Positions 1-8,739 of a stretch of DNA of 64,000 bases are shown here, piece after piece (positions within the stretch are counted from its first letter, which is position 1; the number at the start of each line of letters is the position of its first letter). The position numbers and the translations under genes are program-made. The DNA comes from Pedobacter hartonius. GTDB lineage: Bacteria; Bacteroidota; Bacteroidia; Sphingobacteriales; Sphingobacteriaceae. The DNA lies in NCBI RefSeq assembly GCF_900107535.1, contig NZ_FNRA01000010.1, forward strand, positions 1-64,000, in the 5' to 3' direction. The notes beneath the pieces were generated by a model that was not told the origin of the DNA, searched no databases, and saw only the letters and a list, made by a program, of their open reading frames with translations.

Positions 1-35
1 AACTCCTTCGGGTACGCTTTTCTTACTTGTGACAT
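1..35 (-). CDS. Start of an unidentified gene running off the left edge
   Basis: On the minus strand an ATG at position 35 opens a frame (MSQVRKAYPKE) that is still open at the window edge. Only 11 residues are visible, so no family can be assigned. It follows the SGNH-hydrolase remnant in the same orientation and could belong to the same foreign segment. No clear ribosome binding site is visible, and a chance frame is possible. Confidence 0.2.
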   Translation of the reverse strand, partial: MSQVRKAYPKE

Positions 36-155
36 AATTTCTGTTAAGGTATGTAATTCTCTTAACTTACTGTCTACTCAAATATAGCAACTCCACTCTA
101 TACAAAGTATAAGCACGAATATCACCTGAACTAATCCAACAGCACTTTCTATGTA

Positions 156-724
156 CTATGTAATAGTACCAAACACTGGTAATGTATTGATGAAGTTACC
201 CATCAGTTTACCTATCCTGTTACCACCATACACGTTAGGGTGAAGTTTATCACTTAAATGTGTATCCAAGTTATAGGAGTTGATACCTGTGTTGGACAAC
301 AAATCATAAGATGGTATACCTAAGTATTTACAGCAATCTTGTATACCATCCGCAACATTCTTAATAGTCAACCCATTGGTATTAGGTGCAAAACCATTAC
401 CTTCACCGTTATAAACACCCCTATTAAATGGAGTAAAGAATACAATACGGATGTTTGGTTTTAAAGTTAGAATCCTATTGATAACAAGCTTAACAGAACC
501 ATAAATAGTTGTAGCATTCATTGGACTATTGATGTCCCCAACGTTGCGCTACCGTGTCCGTAGTCATTGGTTCCCGCTAAAACAGTGATAATATCTAGGT
601 TTGCAATAACATCAACAATCCTATACAGCCGTTCTTCGTTTAAAGCGGGCCCATGATGACCTGACGCGCCTAATTGTCTGATCCATTCTATATATAAATT
701 TAGTTTAAGTTCAGTTTTTGCCGG
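156..724 (-). pseudogene. SGNH/GDSL hydrolase remnant, truncated and frameshifted
   Basis: The C-terminal 121 residues (156-521) carry the SGNH block V signature (DTHLSDKLHPN, with the catalytic Asp and His). Just upstream in another frame is block III (LAGTNDYGHGS) in an otherwise typical stretch beginning WIRQLGASGHHGPALNEERL. The two frames join cleanly if one G is restored to the four-G run near 533-543, giving ATLGDINSPMNATT. Block I with the nucleophilic Ser is missing: the upstream frame ends at the stop codon of the neighbouring monooxygenase gene. A second shift near 165 may have cut off a further C-terminal piece (SSGDIRAYTLYRVELLYLSR, about 80-140). The family occurs in polysaccharide esterases and in some phage tail proteins. 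AT-richness and truncation suggest acquired, decaying DNA; an assembly or sequencing error is the alternative. Confidence 0.7.
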
Positions 725-1759
725 CTAGCTAAGTATCGGGACGTTCAGTTTTTTGATCACCTCAGCAAATATCTCATAAGAATGAAGTCGTGCCTGGTGA
801 TCGAATATATGAGAGGTAACCATCAATTCGTCAACCTTTGTCTGGTCCATAAAAGATTGCAAATCTTCCTGAATCGTTTCAGGACTGCCGATAAATGAAC
901 AGCCGAGCATCTGCCCTACTGCTTCTGCTTCCTGTGCTGTCCAGATACTCTCCATATTGTCTACAGGGGGTTGCAGTAACCTGCGTTTTCCTGTGATCAC
1001 ACCCATAAAGAACTGCAGCAGAGAGGTAACCAGTCTGTTTGCCTCAGCATCAGTATCTGCAGCAACTACGTTTACACATGAAATCACATACGGTTCTTTC
1101 AAATGTTCTGAAGGTTTGAAATTCTGACGGTAGATGTTGATCGCGGTTAAAAATTGTGCCGGTGCAAAATGACTGGCGAAAGCATAAGGAAGTCCTTGGG
1201 CAGCGGCAAGTCTGGCGCTGTCAGTACTGGAACCCAATATCCATATAGGAATATCCAGTCCTTCGCCCGGGACTGCCCTTACCTGGCTGTCTGCATTATC
1301 ATCCGAAAAATAAGTTTGCAGCTGCTGAACATCCTCCGGAAAATCATTGGCAGCATTGAAACGGGTACCCCTGATGGCCATTGCTGTGATCTGGTCAGTA
1401 CCGGGTGCCCTTCCAAGGCCGAGGTCTATCCTGCCGGGATACAGCGACGCCAAAGTTCCAAACTGTTCTGCAATTACTAAAGGAGAGTGGTTTGGCAGCA
1501 TGATACCGCCCGATCCTACCCTGATCGAGGTTGTACCTCCTGCAATATATCCGATCAGTATTGATGTTGCCGAACTGGCAACGCTGATCATATTGTGGTG
1601 CTCTGCCAGCCAGTACCTGGTATAGCCTAATTTTTCCACAAATCTTGCCAGGTCGAGGCTATTGCGAAAGGTATCTTCAGGCGTCTTTCCTGCCACAACG
1701 GTGGCTAAATCTAATACGGAGTAAGGGATTCCTGTTATTTTATGTGTTTGATCTGCCAT
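725..1759 (-). CDS. LLM-class flavin-dependent oxidoreductase (luciferase-like monooxygenase)
   Basis: The 344-residue protein looks like a bacterial-luciferase-like TIM barrel of the single-subunit YhbW type. Visible hallmarks are the YTRYWLAEHHN segment near residue 50, GSGGIMLPNHSPLVIAEQFGTL near 85, and DLGLGRAPG near 110. Such enzymes use reduced flavin to oxidise small organic substrates; the substrate here cannot be predicted. Length is normal and the gene looks intact. It is a single minus-strand gene whose stop abuts the SGNH remnant. Family assignment is solid, specific function unknown. Confidence 0.9.
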   Translation of the reverse strand: MADQTHKITGIPYSVLDLATVVAGKTPEDTFRNSLDLARFVEKLGYTRYWLAEHHNMISVASSATSILIGYIAGGTTSIRVGSGGIMLPNHSPLVIAEQFGTLASLYPGRIDLGLGRAPGTDQITAMAIRGTRFNAANDFPEDVQQLQTYFSDDNADSQVRAVPGEGLDIPIWILGSSTDSARLAAAQGLPYAFASHFAPAQFLTAINIYRQNFKPSEHLKEPYVISCVNVVAADTDAEANRLVTSLLQFFMGVITGKRRLLQPPVDNMESIWTAQEAEAVGQMLGCSFIGSPETIQEDLQSFMDQTKVDELMVTSHIFDHQARLHSYEIFAEVIKKLNVPILS

Positions 1760-1940
1760 TTCTATAATTTTAGCACGCAGCTGAAACTGCGATTAATATA
1801 AAATTAGAGAATAACTATGGTAAACATTTACTGTAACTGAAGATTTGACTTTACATACAGATGGAACAGACACATCGTGCTAAAACCTTTTGATCGTTAC
1901 ACAGCCACAGAAATCTGTTCCTGTCCTGAGGACATAAAAA

Positions 1941-1967
1941 AACCTGCAGACCAAAGATCTGCAGGTT
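1941..1967 (-). terminator. Intrinsic terminator of tRNA-Leu(CAG)
   Basis: A perfect 10-bp stem (AACCTGCAGA/TCTGCAGGTT) with a 7-nt loop is followed on the minus strand by a run of T. It lies about 40 bp downstream of the tRNA 3' end, so it most likely ends the tRNA transcript. Confidence 0.85.
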
Positions 1968-2004
1968 TCTGTTTTGCCAGAAAATAGAATGAATCTATTC
2001 AATG

Positions 2005-2088
2005 TGCCCGAAGAGAGACTCGAACTCTCAAGGATCTTACTCCAACGGCTTCTGAGACCGCAACGTTTACCAATTTCGCCATCCGGGC
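2005..2088 (-). tRNA. tRNA-Leu (anticodon CAG)
   Basis: An 84-nt cloverleaf with a 7-bp acceptor stem (GCCCGGA with TTCGGGC), discriminator A, a long class II variable arm and T-arm GTTCGAGTC. The anticodon loop CTCAGAA gives anticodon CAG, reading CUG. The CCA end is not encoded. It is followed by its own terminator. Confidence 0.95.
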
Positions 2089-2356
2089 ATTTGACAACGC
2101 TTAGAGCATCCTGTCGTGGCGACAAATGTAGCATTATTTCTTAAATGATGTAAAATTTTTAATAAAAAACCTTCTTTAAATTGATCAAAGGGCTTGATTA
2201 GATCTTTATATAAAGCTATCCTACTCTAAATTAAGCAGGTAAGTTTCGGGACGAAAATTAAAAACAAACACCGGCTTTGCACTGTTCAACCTGCAACCAC
2301 TGATTTTCAACTAAAAATTCAGATCCGAATGCTGATGAATAGCTAATTTTACAATT

Positions 2357-2776
2357 ATGAACCCACCTATATCAAAATTACAGGCTGTCATCCAATGCAA
2401 GTGCCCAAGATGCAGAAAGGGCGATATCTTTACCGGAAAAATGTATTCACTTTCTTTTAAAGGACAGATCACCAATGAATATTGCCCGTATTGTAGCCTG
2501 CGTTTTGAAAGGGAACCCGGATTTTTCTATGTATCTATGTTTATCAGTTATGCCATGAATGTAGCAGAAATGATTACCGTAAGTGTAGCATCCTATATCC
2601 TGGGTTTAGCCCTCACTTATGATAATCTCTGGTACTATGTGGCCCTCCTATTCCTTACCGTGCTCATCTTTTCTCCTTTTAACTATCGCTATTCAAGAGT
2701 AATGCTGCTGCATTGGTTAACCCCGGATCTGGGTTATGTACCCGGCAGCGGCGATGATATGCAACTGAATAAATAA
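2357..2776 (+). CDS. DUF983 family membrane protein
   Basis: The 139-residue protein has two CxxC pairs near its N-terminus (CPRC about residues 15-18; CPYC about 44-47), as in a small zinc ribbon, then the DUF983 hallmark FEREPGFFYVSMFISYAMN and two hydrophobic segments (about 65-90 and 97-115). DUF983 proteins are common in Bacteroidota and alphaproteobacteria and have no established biochemical function. It stands alone on the plus strand downstream of the tRNA. Confidence 0.88.
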   Translation: MNPPISKLQAVIQCKCPRCRKGDIFTGKMYSLSFKGQITNEYCPYCSLRFEREPGFFYVSMFISYAMNVAEMITVSVASYILGLALTYDNLWYYVALLFLTVLIFSPFNYRYSRVMLLHWLTPDLGYVPGSGDDMQLNK

Positions 2777-2833
2777 TTTAAATACCAATTCGGTTTTTGG
2801 TATAAAAACATCATCTATACAGATTAAAACTAA

Positions 2834-2841
2834 TATATTTG
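2834..2841 (+). promoter_or_regulatory. Candidate Bacteroidota -7 element (TATATTTG)
   Basis: TATATTTG matches the TAnnTTTG -7 consensus of Bacteroidota housekeeping promoters and lies 26 bp before the hydrolase ATG at 2867. No convincing TTG -33 element is seen at the usual distance, so the assignment is tentative. Confidence 0.4.
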
Positions 2842-2866
2842 TAGAATATATAATCATATTCGCACA

Positions 2867-3748
2867 ATGGATATATCCAAGATTTCACAACTGCCCGCTG
2901 CTCAAACGCTATTGGTAAATGAAATTCCGGTTACCTTTTATGAAGCAGGTACAGGCCAGACGATCGTATTACTGCATGGATGGCCCCAGACATCTTATAT
3001 ATGGAGAAAAGTGTTTCCGGAATTAACCAGAGACTATCATGTTCTTGCAATTGACCTTCCGGGGATGGGAAATACACATCAAACCGCAACTGCCGATACG
3101 CAAACGGTCGCAAGGCTTTTAAGATCATTTTTTGATCTGCGCCAATTGGAACAGATAAATTTAGTGGGACATGACATTGGCGCATGGGTGGCTGTAGCTT
3201 TCGCCCTCGAATATGAGGATACACTCAAATCACTTACCGTGATGGATGCAGGTATACCCGGACTGATGCCGGCTGAACTGTTTTCACCTGCAAACGCCGG
3301 TAAGATCTGGCAGTTTTACTTTCATGGTGTCCATGATATACCGGAGTTCCTGATTCAGGGAAAAGAAAAGGAATATTTCACCTGGTATTTCACAAACAAA
3401 TCAGCTGTCAAAACAGCCATTACCAGTGATGACATCCAGTTCTATTCCGATGCATACACGGGCAGGGAACTGCTGAGCAATGGATTTGCCTATTACCGGG
3501 CCTTTTCTGAGAGTGCCAGCCAGAATACCCGGCACCAGCATCAGTTAAAGATACCGGTGCTGGCTATAGGAGGTGAGCAAGCCCAGGGTTTGAATATGGG
3601 TACAACCATGAACAAAATCTGCCAGAATGTTGTAACGGCAGTGAGTATTCCGGATTGCGGCCATTACGTTGCGGAAGAACAACCGGATGAGTTTATAAGA
3701 TTAATGAGGGAATTTTTAGCATCATCCGGCCCCAATACAGTACTCTAA
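2867..3748 (+). CDS. Alpha/beta hydrolase, epoxide hydrolase/haloalkane dehalogenase-like
   Basis: The 293-residue alpha/beta-hydrolase fold has the oxyanion HGWPQTSYIW motif near residue 38 and the nucleophile elbow GHDIG near 101, where Asp replaces Ser as in epoxide hydrolases and haloalkane dehalogenases. The acid/base His is in CGHYVAEEQPDEF near the C-terminus. No signal peptide, so it is probably cytoplasmic. Substrate unknown; a detoxification role would fit the family. It is unrelated to the secreted hydrolase at 8740. Confidence 0.88.
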   Translation: MDISKISQLPAAQTLLVNEIPVTFYEAGTGQTIVLLHGWPQTSYIWRKVFPELTRDYHVLAIDLPGMGNTHQTATADTQTVARLLRSFFDLRQLEQINLVGHDIGAWVAVAFALEYEDTLKSLTVMDAGIPGLMPAELFSPANAGKIWQFYFHGVHDIPEFLIQGKEKEYFTWYFTNKSAVKTAITSDDIQFYSDAYTGRELLSNGFAYYRAFSESASQNTRHQHQLKIPVLAIGGEQAQGLNMGTTMNKICQNVVTAVSIPDCGHYVAEEQPDEFIRLMREFLASSGPNTVL

Positions 3749-3904
3749 TTTAACATCAATACATGCAGTAAAACCTCTCAGGCTCCCGAACTGCGAACTA
3801 CATTAATCATAACTTCACAAAAAGTTAACAAAATAACAAACACCTTTACCCTGTTATATTTACCGGTTAACACTAAGCTCCAGAAAATCAGGATGGCAAT
3901 AATT

Positions 3905-5212
3905 ATGAAAAAACAATTTTCAATCACACTCCTTGCCTTGTTTATGATCACAGGGCAGCTTATGGCACAGACAGCCAAACACGTTATATTTCTAACCATT
4001 GACGGATTCCGCCCCGATTTTTACCTGGATAGCGAATGGAAGATGCCCAACCTGCACGCCCTGATGAAAGACGGGGCCTATGCAAAAGGTGTAAACAGTG
4101 TATTCCCTTCCGTTACCTACCCTTCGCATACCACGATTGTTACGGGTGTGCAACCCGCAAAACATGGCATTTTCTATAACAATATATTCACCCCCGATGG
4201 AGCACCGCAACAGCCTTACTGGCAGGACAGTTCCATTCATGTTCAAACCATCTGGAAGGCGGCCAAAGAAAAAGGCATGACCGTTGCTTCGCTTTACTGG
4301 CCCGTATCTGCCAATGCTCCTGTAGACTACAACATCCCGGATATAGGCAGCCTCGGCGAGGCGGTTCTGGAACAATATTCTTTACCGCAGGGTTTTTATG
4401 CCGAGGTAAAAAAAGAAGTGTTTGGCGGCGTTGACAAGATAGATGCAGGAAAAAATCAAAACGTGGCTAAGATTGCCGCATACGTGATAGAGAAAAGCAA
4501 ACCTGAACTAATGACTATCCACCTGTTTTCTGCCGACGGTGCACAACACGCCGTGGGGCGTTACGGAATACGGGTACAGGAAGCGGTGGCTGATGCAGAT
4601 GCCGCCGTAGGCATAATCATAGATGCCCTGAAAGCAGCAGGTATATGGGAAAGCACTGTATTCCTTATCGGTGGCGACCACGGGTTCTATGATGTAAAGA
4701 AAACGATCTCGCCCAATGTATGGCTGAAAGAAGCCGGACTGATCAATGACCTGAAAACGGGCGACTGGAAAGCGCAATTCAATTCAGCCGGCGGATCTGC
4801 TTACCTTTACCTGAAAGACCCTGCTGATAAAGCAACCATCAACAAAGTAAAAGCAATACTGGAAGCACAGCCTGACAGCGTAAAGCAATATTACCGCCTC
4901 ATCAGCAAGGAACAAATGGACAAAGGCGGTTATAACCCGAATGTTGCTTTCGCACTTACCGGAGAGCATGACGCCGCATTTAGCACTACAACCACCGGTG
5001 ATGCCGTAAAGACTGGCAAAGGAGGTACACACGGGCATTTCCCCGACACAAAAAATATCCGTACCGGTCTGGTAGCTCATGGTCCGGGTATTCGCAAAGG
5101 CGCTGTAATTGAAAACATGAACCTGCGCGACATGACGCCGATCATCGTAAAACTTCTTGGTATTCCATTTCCAAAAGTGGATGGAAAGATCCCGGCAGGA
5201 CTATTGGAATAA
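3905..5212 (+). CDS. Secreted alkaline-phosphatase-superfamily phosphodiesterase (NPP-like)
   Basis: A type I phosphodiesterase/nucleotide pyrophosphatase. The frame opens at 3893, but the ATG at 3905 directly precedes a normal signal peptide (MKKQFSITLLALFMITGQLMAQ), giving about 435 residues. Metal and nucleophile motifs are intact: LTIDGFRPD, the Thr nucleophile in FPSVTYPSHTT, SADGAQHAVG, GGDHGF and KGGTHGHFP. NPP enzymes split nucleotide or lipid phosphodiesters in the periplasm; the substrate is not predictable here. Monocistronic, with no phosphate-uptake genes beside it. Confidence 0.9.
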   Translation: MKKQFSITLLALFMITGQLMAQTAKHVIFLTIDGFRPDFYLDSEWKMPNLHALMKDGAYAKGVNSVFPSVTYPSHTTIVTGVQPAKHGIFYNNIFTPDGAPQQPYWQDSSIHVQTIWKAAKEKGMTVASLYWPVSANAPVDYNIPDIGSLGEAVLEQYSLPQGFYAEVKKEVFGGVDKIDAGKNQNVAKIAAYVIEKSKPELMTIHLFSADGAQHAVGRYGIRVQEAVADADAAVGIIIDALKAAGIWESTVFLIGGDHGFYDVKKTISPNVWLKEAGLINDLKTGDWKAQFNSAGGSAYLYLKDPADKATINKVKAILEAQPDSVKQYYRLISKEQMDKGGYNPNVAFALTGEHDAAFSTTTTGDAVKTGKGGTHGHFPDTKNIRTGLVAHGPGIRKGAVIENMNLRDMTPIIVKLLGIPFPKVDGKIPAGLLE

Positions 5213-5462
5213 CAAATCAGGATAAAAAATGATGCGGTAATGAAGGGCAAACGACTGTTTATATCTATTGGGGTTCTTTTCAACGCAGTTCACTCTTAAA
5301 TAATCTGCAAGAGACCCATTGATCTTTAATATAATGCTATTGAAAAAGCCAAAGTATAAGGTAATTGATCTATATATCCCTGAGCCGCACAAACAAGTAA
5401 ATTGATCTCTGTGAGAAAACTTTAATACCATAGAAATACAAACTTTGTGTCATTAACTCAAA

Positions 5463-6446
5463 ATGAATAAAATGACAGCAATAGATAAAATACAACTCGG
5501 CAAAAATGGACCGATGGTCTCTAAGTTAGGACTTGGATGTTTGCGCATGTCGCAAAACTTCACCGATCCGGTGAACAGTGATGATGAAAGCATCTCCACC
5601 ATCTCGGAGGCATTAGACTGCGGTATCAATTTTCTCAATACTGGCGACTTTTACGGTAGCGGAGCCAGTGAACTGCTCATTGGCAAGGCCATCAAAGGGC
5701 GCAGAGACGATGCTTTCATTAGTGTCAAATTTGGCTCAATCATGTACAACAAACGATTCATTGAACTCGATTTTCGTCCGGCGGCCATCAAAAACTTTAT
5801 CAACTATTCTTTGGTACGCCTCGGTATAGATACCATAGATCTGTATCAACCCTGCAGATTAGATGGTAATATTGTTCCCATAGAAGATGTAATCGGAACG
5901 GTGGCCGACCTTATTCAGGAGGGTAAAGTACGCTACCTGGGCGTTTCACAGGTCACGCCAGAACAACTTCGCATTGCGCATGAAATATATCCTGTGAGCG
6001 CACTGGAAGTAGGTTACTCGCTGGCCGACCGTCAAATAGAGGATAAGTTACTTCCTGTAGCTGACGAACTGGGAATTGGCGTCGTTGCCTTTGCTGTGAC
6101 TTCTGAAAGATTGCTGACAGGCAACATGAAAGCGCCTTTGGCAGATGATGATTACCGTAGGAATTTCTCCCGTTTTCAGGGTGATAATTTTTTAAAGAAC
6201 CTTGAAAAGGTTGAGATGCTGAAGGATCTTGCACAAAAAAAAGGATACACCCCTGCACAGCTGGCAATTGCCTGGGTAAATGCACAGGGCGATCATATTA
6301 TGCCCCTGGTAAGCATGGGCAACAAATCAAGACTAGCAGAAAATATCGAAGCAATGCATATAAAATTCGATCCCGATGAAATGGAAAGTTTGCATCAGCA
6401 CTTTTCGCAGGGAGCTATAATTGGCAACACTTTCCTTCACCTATAA
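5463..6446 (+). CDS. Aldo/keto reductase
   Basis: The 327-residue (beta/alpha)8 NADPH-dependent reductase has the family signature LGLGCLRMS near residue 22, NFLNTGDFYGSG (catalytic Asp and Tyr) near 58, and the catalytic Lys in SVKFG. The usual His after the strand-4 LYQ is Pro/Cys here (DLYQPCRLD), a variant seen in one AKR subgroup. The C-terminal NADP-binding region is present. The AraC gene starts 44 bp downstream on the same strand, so the two may be linked. Substrate unknown. Confidence 0.9.
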   Translation: MNKMTAIDKIQLGKNGPMVSKLGLGCLRMSQNFTDPVNSDDESISTISEALDCGINFLNTGDFYGSGASELLIGKAIKGRRDDAFISVKFGSIMYNKRFIELDFRPAAIKNFINYSLVRLGIDTIDLYQPCRLDGNIVPIEDVIGTVADLIQEGKVRYLGVSQVTPEQLRIAHEIYPVSALEVGYSLADRQIEDKLLPVADELGIGVVAFAVTSERLLTGNMKAPLADDDYRRNFSRFQGDNFLKNLEKVEMLKDLAQKKGYTPAQLAIAWVNAQGDHIMPLVSMGNKSRLAENIEAMHIKFDPDEMESLHQHFSQGAIIGNTFLHL

Positions 6447-6490
6447 TTACTATCTTTAATCCAGGTTATAGTATAGCTAATATTACACTA

Positions 6491-7297
6491 ATGATCAATC
6501 CTACTGAACTCAGACCGGAGGTGCTGTTTTTATCCTTTATCTCTTCACAGAAAAGAGAAAGAATAGGCTTTATTGAACATAATGCTCTGGTATTGCAGGT
6601 CTCCGGGCATTTCACGCTCGAGACTGCCGGTGAACGCAACTCAATGAAACGGGGTGAAATGATGCTGGTAAAAAAGAACCAGTTAGGAGAGATCACAAAA
6701 TTACCTCTGGAGGGTGAACAGTACCAGACAATCGTGATCTTACTGAAAGAAGAACTGCTGAGGAAAATTGCACTTGAAGAGCGGATAGAAAGCGTGCCAA
6801 AATACAACGGGCCGTCAACAATCCATATCAAAGTGAATGATTATCTCCAGGGCTTCTTTCAGTCAGTTATTCCATATGTACAGCATGAGGATAAAGAGAT
6901 CACGAAGGCACTGGGCATACTTAAAGTCCGGGAAGCAGTAAAGTTACTGCTCTATACACAGCCCGGCCTGCAAGAATTCCTTTTTGATTTTTCGGAACCT
7001 CATAAAATAGATCTGGAAAAGTTCATGCTCAACAATTTTCAGTTCAATATCCCGCTGGAGAAGTTTGCAATCCTTACAGGAAGAAGTTTGGCAGGATTTA
7101 AACGGGATTTTAAAAAAACATTTAATATGGCACCCCGGCAGTGGCTCCTGGAGATAAGACTAAACGAGGCGCGGCACCTGATTGAAAAAAAGAATAGCAA
7201 ACCATCTGCCATCTATCTTGACCTGGGATTTCAAAGCCTTTCACATTTCTCCCACTCCTTTAAGAAAAAATTCGGAAAGTCACCTACCGCCGGGTGA
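6491..7297 (+). CDS. AraC-family transcriptional regulator
   Basis: The 268-residue protein has an N-terminal cupin-like sensor region (about 1-150) and a C-terminal double helix-turn-helix (about 165-265). The second HTH is well conserved (AIYLDLGFQSLSHFSHSFKKKFGKSP). It starts 44 bp after the aldo/keto reductase and may control it. It is unlike the second AraC protein at 7674 outside the DNA-binding domain. The effector is unknown. Confidence 0.9.
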   Translation: MINPTELRPEVLFLSFISSQKRERIGFIEHNALVLQVSGHFTLETAGERNSMKRGEMMLVKKNQLGEITKLPLEGEQYQTIVILLKEELLRKIALEERIESVPKYNGPSTIHIKVNDYLQGFFQSVIPYVQHEDKEITKALGILKVREAVKLLLYTQPGLQEFLFDFSEPHKIDLEKFMLNNFQFNIPLEKFAILTGRSLAGFKRDFKKTFNMAPRQWLLEIRLNEARHLIEKKNSKPSAIYLDLGFQSLSHFSHSFKKKFGKSPTAG

Positions 7298-7673
7298 ATG
7301 ACATTACATCCTTAGTAAATCTGCATCCTCAGTCCTTACCCTGCTCTCAGCTACTTTTGGATATCAATAAAAAAGCACCCTTCTCCACTGATCATAAAAA
7401 GGGTTTAATTTGGTAAAGCACAACATCTGCTGAACAAAATTTAACAGCGTTCAATTGAACGAAGCCTTTAAAATATATAATTTCTTAGTTTGGCTACAAA
7501 GTTCTTCAATTAGGCTACAAAACAGGTATTTTTAATAATGACTTTTGTATTGTTAAGCGCGTTATCATATAAGTGGATAGCGCATCAGGCTGATCGTTTT
7601 AAACTGCATTAGTAACAATAACGATGATTAAGCTGGCTTAAAATATGAAAATTTGAATTTAAGTAGTTTCACT
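7298..7673 (+). promoter_or_regulatory. Intergenic control region with 21-bp-spaced direct repeats
   Basis: No gene is seen in this AT-rich stretch between two AraC regulator genes. It carries two copies of GGCTACAAA (7492-7500 and 7513-7521) whose starts are exactly 21 bp apart, or two helical turns. That is the arrangement of AraC-family half-sites, which suggests autoregulation of the gene at 7674. No clear terminator follows the upstream gene. Confidence 0.45.
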
Positions 7674-8597
7674 ATGAAGAAGAAAGACAATAGCCCGTTG
7701 AAATTCGATTCTATATCAGAGGCACACCTGGCCTTTGGCTTGCCCATGCCCCCGCATCCGCTGATCAGTCTTGTTAACACTGCTGGTCTATTAAGTGATG
7801 CAGTACGGCCTTCAGGAAGCCATCTCCTTAATTTTTATAAAATATCCCTGCGGACAAAACTAAGCGGATCTTTAAGATATGGACAGGGATACTATGACTT
7901 TGCCGAAGGCGGACTATTATTTGCCGCACCGAATCAACTGATCGGGAGCAGCGACAACGAGGGTAATGATGGAATCTCAGAGTATGTCTTACTGATTCAC
8001 CCTGACTTTTTCATCGGATATCCGTTAGCCAAAAATATCAGGCGATATGGATTCTTCTCCTATTCTACAAATGAAGCCCTGCATCTGTCAGAGCGGGAAA
8101 AGGCAACAATTGTTTCCACTTTTAAACTTATGGAGGAAGAATTGAACAGTATAATCGACGATTTCAGTCAGGAAGTCATTGTTACGCAGATTGAGTTGCT
8201 GCTCAATTATGCCAAGCGTTTTTACAAACGTCAGTTCATTACCCGTAAGGCTACCAGCAATGCTTTATTGCAAAAGTTTGAACTATTATTGGATGAATAT
8301 TTCAACAACGAAAAATCCTTAAGCCAGGGCGTTCCGACCGTTCAATATTTAGCGGAGAACTTAAATATTTCACCGAGTTATCTCAGTGATATGTTACGTT
8401 CGCTGACAGGACAAAGTGCGCAGCAACATATTCATGACAAGCTTATTGCGAAAGCAAAAGAAAAATTATCGACTACCAATCTATCTGTTAGTGAAGTAGC
8501 TTATGTCATGGGATTTGAACATTCCCAGTCTTTCAGTAAGCTGTTTAAACTCAAAACAAAAGTGTCGCCACTGGCATTCAAGAGGTCTTTTAATTAA
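7674..8597 (+). CDS. AraC-family transcriptional regulator
   Basis: The frame opens with a TTG at 7653, but the ATG at 7674 (MKKKDNSPLKF) is the likelier start, giving about 307 residues. An N-terminal effector region (about 1-200) is followed by an AraC double HTH: NLNISPSYLSDMLRSLTGQS, then VAYVMGFEHSQSFSKLFKLKTKVSPLAFK. This form, with a family-specific N-terminal region, is widespread in Bacteroidota. The following hydrolase, SDR and carotenoid-type genes run the same way and are its plausible targets. Confidence 0.9.
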   Translation: MKKKDNSPLKFDSISEAHLAFGLPMPPHPLISLVNTAGLLSDAVRPSGSHLLNFYKISLRTKLSGSLRYGQGYYDFAEGGLLFAAPNQLIGSSDNEGNDGISEYVLLIHPDFFIGYPLAKNIRRYGFFSYSTNEALHLSEREKATIVSTFKLMEEELNSIIDDFSQEVIVTQIELLLNYAKRFYKRQFITRKATSNALLQKFELLLDEYFNNEKSLSQGVPTVQYLAENLNISPSYLSDMLRSLTGQSAQQHIHDKLIAKAKEKLSTTNLSVSEVAYVMGFEHSQSFSKLFKLKTKVSPLAFKRSFN

Positions 8598-8739
8598 GTT
8601 CAGGCCAGCTCCCGTAGTATAACATTAAATATTCGTTTGATGCATGTAAGCAATTTCAATTGCTTGCATGCAGGCGACTTTCTATGTCCAAAATAAGCGC
8701 TTTAGGAATCATAAACATCTCAAATTTAATTATTATAAC

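Noticed and set aside
1154..1625. Plus-strand frames inside the flavin monooxygenase gene
   Set aside because: Shadows of a clearly conserved minus-strand gene.
5313..5410. Three TTGATCT copies before the aldo/keto reductase gene
   Set aside because: Irregular spacing and an AT-rich context; likely chance.
7375..7404. ACCCTT/AAGGGT pairing after the first AraC gene as a terminator
   Set aside because: Only 6 bp with a 16-nt loop and no T tract; too weak to support.
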